NCBI GenBank assembly: GCA_036571765.1
Contig: BROE01000019.1
Span: 12,029,419 to 12,093,418, forward strand
DNA length: 64,000 bases
DNA from: Plecoglossus altivelis
Lineage: Eukaryota > Chordata > Actinopteri > Osmeriformes > Plecoglossidae
Reading direction: 5' to 3'
The position numbers and the translations under genes were made by a program. The notes beneath the pieces are model-generated. The model made no database searches, was not told the DNA's origin, and saw only the letters and a list, made by a program, of their open reading frames with translations. This document shows positions 35,637-47,997 of this stretch, piece after piece (the first letter of the stretch is position 1; each line of letters opens with the position of its first letter).

Positions 35637-35850
35637 AACACATGCACAACACACACGCACAACACAACACAGAAAGCACACCAACTACACACGCACACAC
35701 AACAACACACACACCACACGCAGCACACACACGCCACGACGACACCTTGCAAACCCGCAACTGCTCACAGCAGCGGCTAACACGTGTTCACACCCAGAGC
35801 ACACACACACACGAACCACACAGAGACAACCCACAGGACACACGCGACTC
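35637..35850. repeat. Irregular CA-rich tract
   Basis: ACACAC repeats mixed with AACACA, ACGCAC and ACCACA. Appears error-rich. Confidence 0.85.
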
Positions 35851-37036
35851 CCTTTCCCCTTGTCTCTCACCCTATGTCACCCTTCCGATGTTGGGTCCTG
35901 GTACATTACTCACACACACAGCACATGTGCTCGGCCAAGATGGAGAAGTGACTTGGAGCTGGCAGCCCAGTGCCTCAGTGCTGCCCATGACTGGACATGA
36001 GAGAAATGAGAGAGAGACAAAGAGGGAGAAAGAGACTAAGGCCTGGAGAGAAACTGAGAGCGTGTGTGTACTAAAGAATGCAAGATATAGAGAGAAAAAA
36101 TATATGTATGGAGCAAAAATCAGTAGGGAGAGAGAGAGTGAGTAAGAGAGAGAAAGAGTAGAGAGAAAGAGAGGAGGGTGTCTAAACTGTGTGAACAGGG
36201 CAGTAAAGGAGGGCGGCAGGGCATTAGAGACTGATCTGATTAACAGTGCGACCGCCATTGGCTTCAGCCCCAGAAGGACCCATGTGACCTAAGAGGACAA
36301 CACAGGCCCTCTCTCTGCAGCCTGCAGGGTGAGCGAGGAGCCAGACAACCCACCGAGGCGTCAGTGTGGAGCCAGACCTCAGAGCCCTCCTCCAGGGGTA
36401 GCCATTGTGTGGCCACACAAGTCCCCCTATTCAGCGCCACTGTGTCGCTGAAATCTGCTAACGAGCGCGCCCGGGGCACCACACTTCATCACAGGACTCC
36501 CATTCAGTTTAAAAACACACAGGGACACACCCACTCACTCTCACAGACACACACAACTCTTCCTTGCCCCTCAGTCACTCACATGGATATCCATAAACAC
36601 ACACAAACAAGCCACAACCACACTGTGGGGTTAAGAGAGAAGGAGAGAAGAGGGGAGAGAACAAGGGACGGAGAGTAAAAAACATAGTTGCTGGTTAAAA
36701 GTATATGAGGACATTTGTCCAAGCAAACACATTCCTACACTACCTCTCAAATTAAGACCCAGCTCAACTAATGTCAAACCAGAGAACACTTTAAAAGATT
36801 TTAGAAATAACTAGCCCACCATCTTCCAATTCTTTCTCTTCCAGGCAAGCCCAGACCAGGCCAGGCCAGGCCAACCACGTCACATGACCTGGGAATGGGC
36901 AGGCAGAACAGAGAAGTGGGCATGCCAGCTCCCATTAGCTGCAGAAGCCTCCAGCTCCCAGCTGCTCCACTGGGGCTCCCAGGAGCAGGCAGGCTGGCTT
37001 TTAATGCAGTTACAACCTTGCTGATATTGTCACTGC
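35851..37036. other. Non-coding DNA
   Basis: Contains a GA-rich patch at about 36000-36180 and scattered CA repeats. No exon recognised. Confidence 0.45.
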
Positions 37037-37795
37037 CTCTCATACCTCATCTCTCTCTCTCGTACCTCATCTCTCTCTCATATCTCATCTCTCTCTCTCA
37101 TATCTCATGTCTCTCTCATACCTCATCTCTCTCTCGTATCTCATCTCTCTCTCATACCTAATCTCTCTTTCTCGTACCTCATCTCTCTCTCTCGTACCTC
37201 ATCTCTCTGTCTCGTACCTCATCTCTCTCTCGTATCTCATCTCTCTCTCTCGTATCTCATCTCTCTCTCTCGTATCTCATGTCTCTCTCATACCTCATCT
37301 CTCTCTCTCATATCTCATCTGTCTCTCGTACCTCATCTCTGTCTTGTACCTCATCTCTCTTTCTCTCGTACGTCATTTCTCTGTCTCGTACCTCATCTCT
37401 GTCTCGTACCTCATCTCTCTCTCATACTTCATCTCTGTCTCGTACCTCATCTCTCTCTCTCATACCTCATCTCTCTCTCATACCTCACCTCTCTCTCTCA
37501 TACTTCATCTCTCTCTCTCATACCTCATCTCTCTCTCATATCTCATCTCTCTCTCATACCTCATCTCTCTGTCTCGTACCTCATCTCTCTCTCTCATACC
37601 TCATCTCTCTCTCATACCTCATCTCTCTGTCTCGTACCTCATCTCTCTCTCATACCTCATCTCTCTGTCTCGTACCTCATCTCTCTCTCTCTCATACTTC
37701 ATCTCTCTCTCTCTCATACTTCATCTCTCTCTCTCTCATACTTCATCTCTCTCTCATACCTCATCTCTCTCTCATACCTCATCTCTTTCCTCTGT
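37037..37795. repeat. Minisatellite of CTCTCTCATACCTCAT units
   Basis: About 40 units of roughly 16-20 bases, TACCTCATCTCTCTCTC, with variable CT runs. A 242-codon plus-strand frame is periodicity only. Confidence 0.97.
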
Positions 37796-38223
37796 GTCTC
37801 TCCTGTCCATACCAGTAGATGAAGCTACCAGATGAGCAACAACTTACCGACATCAACGTATCATGGAGCTCTAAGGTCTGAGACTGGATATGACATGGGG
37901 TAGGAAGAGGGAGAGAGGATGTGTAAGAGAGGTAATAGGCGGAGATGAGGGGAGAGAGCATGGAGAGGGTACAATGCTTTTTGTTGATGACATACACACA
38001 CACACATCCACCTTTTACAAACCTCTCACAGCTGCCTAAAAGCAGCTCTCTATGTTCCTGAAAGAAACTCCAGATCATGTTCTCTCAAGACCCCAGTAAT
38101 GGAGTTGCAGCCTGGTACACAATGTGGGTGTGTTTGTGTATGAGTGTGTGTGGACACAAGCACTGTGTGAGTAGGTGTGTCTAGTGTGCTGAGCAGAGGC
38201 AAGCAAGAAGGGTATGTGTGGGG

Positions 38224-38731
38224 CTGGGAAGAGGCGTACCAGTGGGTGCATGGGGTAAGGTGGGTTGGGGACAGGCATACCAGTGGGTGCATGGGGTAAG
38301 GTGGGTTGGGGGGGCAGGCAGGTGAGGGCATGGGGTAAGGTGGGTTGGGACAGGCATACCAGTGGGTGCATGGGGTAAGGTGGGTTGGGAGAGGCATACC
38401 AGTGGGTGCATGGGGTAAGGTGGGTTGGGGAGAGGCATACCAGTGGGTGCATGGGGTAAGGTGGGTTGGGGACAGGCATACCAGTGGGTGCATGGGGTAA
38501 AGTGGGTTGGGAAGAGGTGTACCAGTGGGTGCATGGGGTAAGGTGGGTTGGGGAGAGGCATACCAGTGGGTGCATGGGGTAAGGTGGGTTGGAGAGGCAT
38601 ACCAGTGGGTGCATGGGGTAAGGTGGGTTGGGAGAGGCATACCAGTGGGTGCATGGGGTAAGGTGGGTTGGGGAGAGGCATACCAGTGGGTGCATGGGGT
38701 AAGGTGGGTTGGGGGGGCAGGCAGGTGAGGG
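38224..38731. repeat. 41-bp minisatellite
   Basis: About 12 units with CCAGTGGGTGCATGGGGTAA and GGTGGGTTGGGGAGAGGCAT. Minus-strand frames of up to 226 codons run through it and are not genes. Confidence 0.96.
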
Positions 38732-38778
38732 CACCCACAGTGTATATGCCAGCATGGATGTTATTTGTTAATGTGCAA

Positions 38779-40094
38779 CCCCCCCCCCCGCCCCATGCGT
38801 CCCTCCCCCGGATAGCCTGCTGTGAAGAGGCTTATTCACAGGAACAGGGATAGGGGGGGGCGTGAGGTTGGCATGCTCCACTGCCTGATTTGTTGTGACA
38901 GTATGTCTTCAGTGAGGGAAGAACTTAGCATGTCAGGCAGGCCAGCAGAGTAGAGCAAAGCAGACAATTGATGAAATATTGAACACAGCACACTGCTAAC
39001 ATGGATCTACTGCCTCAGATAAAGGCAGCAACACACTGCTAACATGGATCTACTGCCTCAGATAGAGGCAGCAGCACACTGCTAACATGAATCTACTGCC
39101 TCAGATAGAGGCAGCACACTGCTAACATGGATCTACTGCCTCAGATAGAGGCAGCAGCACACTGCTAACATGGATCTACTGCCTCAGATAGAGGCAGCAC
39201 ACTGCTAACATGGATCTACTGCCTCAGATAGAGGCAGCAGCACACTGCTAACATGGATCTACTGCCTCAGATAGAGGCAGCAGCACACTGCTAACATGGA
39301 TCTACTGCCTCAGATAGAGGCAGCACACTGCTAACATGGATCTACTGCCTCAGATAGAGGCAGCACACTGCTAACATGGATCTACTGCCTCAGATAGAGG
39401 CAGCAGCACACTGCTATTATGGATCTACTGCCTCAGATAGAGGCAGCAGCACACTGCTACTGTTCTATTTTTTGTGTTGCGTGTGAATAAAGGTTTTTCA
39501 AGGTTTACAAAATAATTTCAAAACAAAAGTTCCTTCAGTTTTTGTTAGGGTTTACAAAAAAGTAGTTTTTTATTATTTTAAATGAAAAAAAACAACTTCA
39601 CTTGATTGAAAATTTTTATTTTCAATGAAGTAAGTAAATCAAAGTAAGTAAATTAAAAAGGCTTTAAAAGGCAGATTTTTTCAAATAAATCCTTATAACA
39701 TCATATATAGAGATTATCGTTATGGACTCACTAAGCCCTAAATATCTACTATCAGTAAACATCCCCATTGCCTTGGAAACAGGCTGAAGCTGATTGGACA
39801 GAGATCTTCCTCATGCTTCGCTGAGTCATTGGCTAACTCAGACCAATTCTTAGAATACCCACGTCTTTACCCAGCTGTTAGGAATCTCACTGCTTCCAGC
39901 CCCCTCAAACACTCACACTTATTTATCAAACACACACTGCCTTGATACGCACAGTAAGCCTTGAAACACACAAATACTTAGCCATGACACACACACACAC
40001 ACTTAGCTTCAATAAATACACATACACTTAGCTTTGACACACAACAGCACCTGCACACACTTAGCCTCACCAACACACCACCACCCTACGTTTT

Positions 40095-40153
<59 letters not shown>

Positions 40154-40158
40154 GCTTC
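38779..40158. repeat. Tandem segmental duplication, copy 1
   Basis: Begins with a C run and ATGCGTCC, then GGATAGCCTGC, a unique leader, a 43-bp minisatellite (38985-39460), a unique AT-rich segment and CA-rich sequence ending in (CA)n at 40098-40150. The same order follows from 40159. An AATAAA lies in the unique part, but no coding frame. Confidence 0.9.
38985..39460. repeat. 43-bp minisatellite inside copy 1
   Basis: About 11 units with CACTGCTAACATGGATCTAC and TGCCTCAGATAGAGGCAG. Some lack a GCA triplet or two. CTGCCTCAGATAGAGGCAG is itself a near-perfect hairpin in each unit. Confidence 0.97.
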
Positions 40159-41560
40159 ACCCCCCCCCCCCCCCATGCGTCCTCCCCACGGATAGCCTTG
40201 CTGTGAACGAGCTTATTCACAGGAACAGATAGGGCGGGTAGGGTTGGCATGCTCCACTGCCTGATTTGTTGTGACAGTATGTCTTCAGTGAGGGAAGAAC
40301 TTAGCATGTCAGGCAGGCCAGCAGAGTAGAGCAAAGCAGACAATTGATGAAATATTGAACACAGCACACTGCTAACATGGATCTACTGCCTCAGATAAAG
40401 GCAGCAACACACTGCTAACATGGATCTACTGCCTCAGATAAAGGCAGCAACACACTGCTAACATGGATCTACTGCCTCAGATAAAGGCAGCAACACACTG
40501 CTAACATGGATCTACTGCCTCAGATAGAGGCAGCAGCACACTGCTAACATGGATCTACTGCCTCAGATAGAGGCAGCACACTGCTAACATGGATCTACTG
40601 CCTCAGATAGAGGCAGCAGCACACTGCTAACATGAATCTACTGCCTCAGATAGAGGCAGCACACTGCTAACATGGATCTACTGCCTCAGATAGAGGCAGC
40701 AGCACACTGCTAACATGGATCTACTGCCTCAGATAGAGGCAGCAGCACACTGCTAACATGAATCTACTGCCTCAGATAGAGGCAGCAGCACACTGCTAAC
40801 ATGGATCTACTGCCTCAGATAGAGGCAGCAGCACACTGCTAACATGGATCTACTGCCTCAGATAGAGGCAGCAGTACACTGCTACTGTTCTATTTTTTGT
40901 GTTGCGTGTGAATAAAGGTTTTTCAAGGTTTACAAAATAATTTCAAAACAAAAGTTCCTTCAGTTTTTGTTAGGGTTTACAAAAAAGTAGTTTTTTATTA
41001 TTTTAAATGAAAAAAAACAACTTCACTTGATTGAAAATTTTTATTTTCAATGAAGTAAGTAAATCAAAGTAAGTAAATTAAAAAGGCTTTAAAAGGCAGA
41101 TTTTTTCAAATAAATCCTTATAACATCATATATAGAGATTATCGTTATGGACTCACTAAGCCCTAAATATCTACTATCAGTAAACATCCCCATTGCCTTG
41201 GAAACAGGCTGAAGCTGATTGGACAGAGATCTTCCTCATGCTTCGCTGAGTCATTGGCTAACTCAGACCAATTCTTAGAATACCCACGTCTTTACCCAGC
41301 TGTTAGGAATCTCACTGCTTCCAGCCCCCTCAAACACTCACACTTATTTATCAAACACACACTGCCTTGATACGCACAGTAAGCCTTGAAACACACAAAT
41401 ACTTAGCCATGACACACACACACTTAGCTACAAATAAATTTACACACCTTAGCTTTGACACGACAACGCACCTGCACACACTTAGCTCACTCACCACACA
41501 CACACCCTACTTTCACACACACACACCACCACACACAGACGACACACACCACACGCGATT
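40159..41560. repeat. Tandem segmental duplication, copy 2
   Basis: Repeats copy 1 with an offset of about 1381 bases at the C run and 1425 after the internal array, so its minisatellite is about one unit longer. The unique parts 39461-39983 and 40886-41408 look identical base for base. The leader near 40185-40245 and the end after about 41420 carry indel-like errors. Confidence 0.9.
40365..40885. repeat. 43-bp minisatellite inside copy 2
   Basis: Same unit as in copy 1, with about one extra unit. The first few units have GATAAAGGCAGCAA. Confidence 0.97.
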
Positions 41561-41990
41561 CCGACTAGCGAAATCCCACGGAGAAGTCTACACATTGGCA
41601 TCTTCTGCGGCCTTGAGAGTAAGGAAATGACGAGACGTGACGTACTCAGCGTGCTAATCAATAAATTCCCCCCCCTAGAAAAAATCTAAATTTAGCCATG
41701 TTGTAAGTGACCTGACCCACACCACACACACCACACCACAACACACACAAACACACCAACCACACACTACACACACACGACACCACACACAACACACACA
41801 ACACCTGCACAAACACACACAAAAACAAACAAACAAACAAAAAAAACACACACACACACACACCACCTGCACAACGCTTAGCCTCACCACGACGCAGCAC
41901 AAAACACCCTTGTTTCCACACACACACACCTGCTTAGACGTCGACCATACACAACCTTACCTGAACACACAACACACACACAAATCCAAA
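41440..41990. repeat. Error-rich CA tract
   Basis: Disrupted CA repeats (ACACCACACACACCACACCA type) with fragments of the TTAGCCTCACC flank seen near 40060 and 41880. This looks like a poorly resolved continuation of the duplicated region. Confidence 0.75.
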
Positions 41991-42261
41991 ATTTCCACAC
42001 ACATACTTGGCATTGAAACACACACACTTAGCCTGGACACGCACTGTCACTGTCTATGTCAGTTGACCCCATGCTCCAGTAATGGGCTCTGAAAGCATGC
42101 TGTGTCCATTGAGGAAGCAGCCTGCCTCCTGTTGCAGTGAGATGAGAGGGCAAAGGGTTGCATGCAGACAAGACCTGTGATCATCTCCACTCATCTTCTC
42201 CCAGGACAAGAAATGGCTTCTGAAGCTTTTATTACTCCAGTGGATTAACCTTACCTCTGAG
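41991..42261. other. Unique non-coding DNA
   Basis: Nothing recognised. Confidence 0.45.
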
Positions 42262-42545
42262 AATGACCTCAGAGACTGGCCTCAGAGACTGGAGACTGGC
42301 CTCAGAGACTGGAGACTGGCCTCAGAAACTGGAGACTGGCCTCAGAAACTGGAGACTGGCCTCAGAGACTGGAGCCTGGCCTCAGAAACTGGAGACTGGC
42401 TTCAGAGACTGGAGACTGGCTTCAGAAACTGGAGACTGGCCTCAGAGACTGGAGACTGGCTTCAGAAACTGGAGACTGGCCTCAGAGACTGGAGACTGGC
42501 TTCAGAAACTGGAGACTGGCTTCAGAGACTGGAGACTGGCCTCAA
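42262..42545. repeat. 20-bp minisatellite
   Basis: About 14 copies of CTCAGAGACTGGAGACTGGC with CTCAGAAACT and TTCAGAGACT variants. Confidence 0.97.
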
Positions 42546-42673
42546 CATGCAGAGATCAGGGTTCTCTGCTGACAACAGTAAAGAACACACACTAGCCTTC
42601 ATGGCATAACACATATCCTTTTACATATACATTCTAGTTTCTTCTTAAATTTAGTACAAAAACCACAACAGTG

Positions 42674-42910
42674 ATGTTTCGCCCAGAAAATGAGGAGATA
42701 CTCAAATATGCTAAGAGTTCTTTTCTAGCAGAAATGCTTCCACTTCACCATGCACTTAGGCAAAAATATTTGGAACAAGAGGCCCACCTCTCTCAAGTAC
42801 TCATCATGGCTTACTCTCAGAAGAGAGACATGTTCCCTGGAGGAGAGGGAAACATTGGGAGATCAAGGAGATTCCATTTTATTTGCTGTGATGAAGAAGC
42901 CTCTGTATAG
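42674..42910 (+). other. Short open frame, function unknown, probably not a gene
   Basis: A 78-codon frame from ATG at 42674 with fairly protein-like composition, including a Glu/Leu-rich stretch (LRQKYLEQEAHLSQVL) that could form a helix. I recognise no family. A CACAGGTAAAC donor-like site near 42978 lies past the stop codon. It is probably chance and is recorded because it is one of the few non-repeat frames here. Confidence 0.12.
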
Positions 42911-43374
42911 AGGCTGCAGTTCTCACCAGATCAGAGGTGGACTATGATGAGGTTATGAGGATGTAAAAAGAGACACAGGTAAACACTGGCCAGGTGGGGT
43001 CCACTTTGCTCTCCCTTCCTCCCTCAAGTCATCCTTCTGACTGTCCTCTTTTTTCTCTCTTTTACATTCTTATATCCTTCTCTGTCTGTCTCTCCCTACC
43101 ACTGCCCTATAACTCCCATCTCTACATCTCTCGCCGTCACTGGCTTTGCCCTGAAAAGAGAAATAAGATCTGTGGTATTGCTTCCTGGCCTGGTACCTAA
43201 TTATGCTCCGATCCTCATGGTCCCACGCGAGGAGCTGGCCTGGTTCTCCAGGACAAACAGTCTTTAAGGGCTCAGTCCTGGTCTTTGTTTATGATTCTTT
43301 TTTTTCTCTTCTTCGTTTCTTTAGATACTCGTTGTATCCTGGTGCCATGCGTTTTCCAGTTCACTAGCCCAACG

Positions 43375-43875
43375 CTCCCTCCTCTGCCCAGCCCAACCCT
43401 TTGCCCAAGCCCCAGCCCACCCCCCTGTCCAGCCCCCTGCCCAGCCCCTTGTCCAGCCCCTGTCCAGCCCCCTGCCCTGCCCATTCCCCTGCCCAGCCCA
43501 GGCCCCAGCCCAGTCCAGTTCAGCCCCCTCCCCTGCCCAGCCCAACCCTTTGCCCAGTCCAGCCCAGCCCCCTGTCCAGCCCCCCGGTCTCCGGCGCCAC
43601 GACAACTCCACCCTTCTCAATGTTGCCTCGCGGAACTCTCTCATCCCAGTTGGTCCAGCCCTGTCCAGCTCCCCTGCCCTGCAGCCCAGCCAGCCCAGCC
43701 CCTACCCCTGAGCAGTCCAGTCAGCCCCCTCCCCTGCCAGCCCCAATCCTTTGCCCAGTCCAGTCCAGCCCCCTCCCCTGCCCAGCCCAACTCTTTGCCC
43801 AGTCCAGCCCAGCCCCCTGCCCAGTCCCCCGCCAGCCCCCTGCCCAGCCCCCTGCCCAGCCCAGCCCCGGCCAAC
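43375..43875. repeat. C-rich minisatellite (CCCAGCCCC units)
   Basis: Repeats of CAGCCCCCTGCCCAGCCC and CCCAACCCTTTGCCCAGTCC, in higher-order blocks. Proline-rich frames on the plus strand result from composition. Confidence 0.93.
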
Positions 43876-44734
43876 TCACCCTTCATATCCCTATGGGAAA
43901 CTGAACCGTGTTTCATTGGATTGGTCTGTTTCAAAAGAAAAAGATTAAACCAACAAAGTGAAGGCCCTACCACTCTATTAGAACCCAGATGTGCTGACCA
44001 CAGTGGAGAAGCTGGGGAACATAATCTGAGCTTCCATGATGTGCACTCAGGGCTTAGAAAGGGCCATACATTCATAATAGGCCTCAGGAATAAAAAAAAG
44101 TCCAGTGATCTGACATGATTGAATGGGGTGCATGGGGACATGTTCCTAGAACAGGTATAGAGATGGTTACCTAAAGGCTTCCTATGCAGCATGAAGAAAA
44201 TCCTGCGGAAAGTTAACATTATTCTTAATAAAGCAAAGGAAAACCAGCCCTGCAGTTGTTTCTTCTCTGAAAGAGACGTCCGTGTTGAGGACCACATTGT
44301 AGCCTTGGGTAACTCGATATCCTGGTGGATATCAAACTTCCACTTACAAAGTACTGTGTCCAATCAAGCCAGGAGGAATGAGCCCTTATGTAAACATTCC
44401 CCAAATAACACATTAAAACAGATCCCACTGCTCCCCTTAACGACTCTTTAGTTTTCTGTACGCAAGAGTTACTTAGAGATCGATTATATGTAAAAATCAA
44501 ATCCTAATCAAATTTAATCATATGGAATAAGCAATTGTCAGTATTTTTCCATAGTCTCCCAAGTCATCATCTTAATTTGAAGGGTGGGAGAGAGATCAGA
44601 TATGCTTTAATCGCTTCCCCTCTTTCCTCCCCGTTTCCTAACTATCTAATGGGAATCGGAAGTTTTAGCAGGGCACCCCTCTTGGCCCAGGACCAGCCTG
44701 GCACATCTGCTGGGGTGCTTGCCAGCCTTAGGCT
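43876..44734. other. Unique non-coding DNA
   Basis: Overlapping open frames on both strands (to about 44500) with no recognised domain. Nothing supports a gene. Confidence 0.4.
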
Positions 44735-44850
44735 GCAACTTAACCCCCAGCCCCCCCCCAGCCTCTCTCCTGCTCACCCAAACTCTCCCCAGCCTCCCCC
44801 CTGCTCCCCCAAACTCTCCCCAGCCTCCCCCCTGCTCCCCCAAACTCCCC
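44735..44850. repeat. 31-bp minisatellite, C-rich
   Basis: About three copies with CCTCCCCCCTGCTCCCCCAA and ACTCTCCCCAG. Confidence 0.93.
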
Positions 44851-44854
44851 CCTG

Positions 44855-45040
44855 CACTTTAGCACAGTATAACCCTAACCCTATAACACCTTAGTGTGTT
44901 CTAGCCCTAAACCCTATAACGCTGTAGCATATCATAACCCTATAACACTTTAGCATATCATAACCCTATAACACTTTAGCATATCATAACCCTACAACAC
45001 TTTAGCATATCATAACCATATAGCACTTAAACATAGTCTA
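44855..45040. repeat. 26-bp minisatellite with CCCTA motifs
   Basis: About six units containing ACACTTTAGCATATCATAAC and CCTATA. A CCCTAACCCTATAA variant begins the array. Confidence 0.93.
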
Positions 45041-45126
45041 ACCCAAACCTGTTGAGACACCTTAGCTTGTGTGACTGGATGTGTGGAGTGCTGGGATGTG
45101 TTGCTGGCTGAAGCAGCATGAAGCAG

Positions 45127-45212
45127 GGTGGCTGGTACTTCCTGTATCCATCAGGGTGGCTGGTACTTCCTGTATCCATCAGGGTGGCTGGTACTTCCTG
45201 TATCCATCAGGG
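45127..45212. repeat. 28-bp tandem repeat, three copies
   Basis: Three identical units of GGGTGGCTGGTACTTCCTGT plus ATCCATCA. Confidence 0.97.
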
Positions 45213-45810
45213 TAGGATTATTCAATGTTCATACTCTTGTTTCCTCAGGTGATGGCCACACAGCAGCATGCTAGACAGAGCTGTTCTAGAAACCCTTCTC
45301 TCATCCCACACTTACCCTCTCCTCTTCTTCCCCTTATCCTCACCATCCTACCAGGTTGCAGCACAATGGATTTCTTCCATTCAGTCAAAGCGCACCTTTC
45401 TGAGGGTGGGCAGGTTGAACGTGGATCCTGTTTGTGGTCTTGTGTTCTGCTCACTAGGTGCTGTGGTCAAGCACAAGAGCAGAAGGGATAACTGTACAGT
45501 TTATTTGTGGTCTTGCTGCCACTTGGCAAGGGCCATCATAGTTCAGGCAAAATGTAAGGACTGCACAGGCCCTGTAGGAATTGCTGGAAGACTGTGACCC
45601 TTGCTGTGTTTCCACTTGCAGCTCTTGGCTGACCAGATGATTCTAAAATACACAAAACCGGCTTTGACTGTAAATTGGTACATTACCATTGATAGTTGAT
45701 TACACCTTTCAGAAGTCAAAGCACAGACCACATAGCTACAAGCCAAAGCTTCCAAGGAAGAACATGAACTGTTTAACAAGGATGGCTTACAGCCTCTAAC
45801 TGGGGTCTGG
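45213..45810. other. Unique non-coding DNA
   Basis: An acceptor-like TTGTTTCCTCAG near 45249 on the plus strand opens into a frame without known domains. Confidence 0.4.
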
Positions 45811-45930
45811 AAGTTCAAGTTCAAGTTGTGCTTTATTGTCATTCCGCTACATGCGGGGGCATACAGTGGAACGAAATGTCGTGCCTCACAGAGCCATGGT
45901 GCTACAGAAGTACAGACATACAACAGTACA
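45811..45930. mobile_element. Dispersed fish repeat fragment, class uncertain
   Basis: Contains TGCTTTATTGTCATTCCGC, CAGTGGAACGAAATGTCGTG and GAGCCATGGTGCTACAG. This order resembles an abundant dispersed repeat of teleost genomes with TTTATTGTCATT and GTGAAACGAAAC blocks, probably retroelement-derived. No ends or coding region are seen, so it is a fragment. Confidence 0.5.
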
Positions 45931-46094
45931 GGCAAACAACAATCAATTTAAAATAAATATAACAATTTTCCTATACATAAAACTTAAACAGGATATCAAA
46001 CTATACAATTTACGAAAGGACTTACCCGAAGGCCTGGAAGGCTTGGGGGCCAAAGGTCTTATGACTGGGAGGACTGGGGTGACTGGCAAGAGTA

Positions 46095-46397
46095 ACCCAT
46101 CCCATACACAGTCAGGTCGCAAGGTAACCCATTCCACACAGTCAGGTCGCAAGGTAACCCATTACATACACAGTCAGGTCGCAAGGTAACCCATTCCACA
46201 CAGTCAGGTCGCAAGGTAACCCATTCCACACACAGTCAGGTCGCAAGGTAACCCATTCCATACAGTCAGGTCGCCAAGTAACCCATTCCACACAGTCAGG
46301 CTGCCAAGTAACCCATTCTACACACAGTCAGGTTGCCAAGTAACCCATTCTACACACAGTCAGGTTGCCAAGTAACCCATTCCACACACAGTCAGGT
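46095..46397. repeat. 28-30-bp minisatellite
   Basis: About 10 units with CACAGTCAGGTCGCAAGGTA and ACCCATTCCA. Later units change to TTGCCAAGTA. Confidence 0.96.
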
Positions 46398-46564
46398 TGA
46401 GTGTTTTTTCTTCCATATAAGTGGGTAGATGTGGTATAGGGGGAGGGGGGGCACTGAGACCATTGATGTTGTGCTTTGGTGTCAAAGACTCTCGTGCATA
46501 TCACTATTAGTGTCTCCAGCCATGCTAATTAAGAATAAGACACTAGGCAGTAAGTGGATGTGTG

Positions 46565-46798
46565 TTTGTTTGGTGGGGGTGTGGCTTGGCTGGGGGATAG
46601 GGGTGCGTGATCCACCATCACAGGGCTTGTTTGGTGGGGGTGTGGCTTGGGCTCCACCATCACAGGGCTTGTTTGGTGGGGATGTGGCTTGGGCTCCACC
46701 ATCACAGGGATTGTTTGGTGGGGGTGTGGCTTGGGCTCCACCATCACAGGGCTTGTTTGGTGGGGGTGTGGCTTGGGCTCCACCATCACAGGGCTACA
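46565..46798. repeat. 42-bp minisatellite
   Basis: Five to six units with GTTTGGTGGGGGTGTGGCTT and GGGCTCCACCATCACAGGG. Each holds a CCACACCC/GGGTGTGG KLF-type box. Confidence 0.96.
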
Positions 46799-47639
46799 GT
46801 TATTCAATTACGTCTGGATTCTGGAATTGAGTGTTTAGTTTGCTTGGGTTGCCTTACTTCTCTTGTATCCCACTGTGCACGTCATGACATATTCATGAGT
46901 GGCACAGCTTAGGATGGAAGGGGGGCCGTTCTGATGGCTGGAGAGGATCACCTCCCTTCCCTCCATACCTCCTCAACTTCATTTGTCCACCCCACCGCCC
47001 CTTGTCCCCCCCTGTCCTCTACACCCCCTGATGTCTCCCCCCTCATAGTACTCATATATGTTACATAGAGGACTAGACGAACAGAGAAAGTGTTTAATTA
47101 TTGTCTCTAGGTTTTCTGTGCATTAAAAAGAGCACATGTCGATTTGTAATTCTCCTGGGTTTTTATGAACCCACACCCAGTGGCCTGTGGCCCCTCCCCT
47201 GGGTTGTACTGGCCTGGAGCTACAGGCTCATGATGGCGAGGACAGAGGAATTCAGTCAAGTGGTTTTATTGAAAACATTGACTGGGACTGTAGAGTGGGC
47301 CAGGCATAGCACTGCTATCCAGACAGCAGAGCAGGAGACTGGCTGGTCGGCTGCTCTGATGATTACAGAGACAAGCACCAGACCTCCTTTAATGAACTAG
47401 TGCGTCACCATGCACTGTGCCAGTATGGAAAAGGTTGACACAAGATACTGTGCGCCTGGCCTGTAACATTAGACTGATCTGCACCGTCCTACCCAGGTCC
47501 AGTCCGCACTGAGCAGAGCAACATCTAGAACACAACGTGTTACCAAACAGGCAGGGGGCCTGCAGTGCAGTAAGTATTCTGTCACACAGAAACCGCTTAA
47601 TACACATTACTGGCAGGCAAGCCATCCGTCTTGCTTGGG
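46799..47639. other. Unique non-coding DNA
   Basis: Includes a pyrimidine-rich patch at about 46950-47045. The segment 47225-47420 has mixed composition, but no recognised protein or RNA. Confidence 0.4.
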
Positions 47640-47997
47640 CAGCAGGCGCCATGGCAGGCAAGGTGGTGGGTGGGGGGTAGGAGGGGAGTGAAGGAGGGGT
47701 GGGTGGAGGAGGAATGGAAGAGGGATGCAGGAGGGGTGGAGGAATGGAAAGAGGATGAGGAGGGTGGAGAGATGGAGAGGATGGGAGGAATGGAAGAGGG
47801 ATGCAGGAGGGGTGGAGGAGGAATGGAAGAGGGATGCAGGAGGGGTGGGAGAGGAATGGAGGAGGGATGGGTGGAGGAAGAGAGACAGTGTTTGGGAAGA
47901 GGGACAGATGGGTGGGGGGTTGGAGTCGTGGGGGGTAGGATGGATGGAGGGGTGGAAAGTGGGGCTGTGGAGGAGAATAGGGTGGAAGATGGGGATG
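47640..47997. repeat. GGA-rich purine tract abutting the N gap
   Basis: Repeats of GGAGGAATGGAAGAGGGATG and GCAGGAGGGGTGG. The sequence stops inside this tract. Confidence 0.93.

Noticed and set aside
38985..40885. CRISPR array, because of regular repeats of constant length
   Set aside because: Units are contiguous with no unique spacers, the host is a vertebrate, and no cas genes are present.
43641..44500. Overlapping frames on both strands near 44 kb as a gene or antisense pair
   Set aside because: No domain recognised, frames overlap in conflicting phases, and half of the longest lies in a C-rich repeat.
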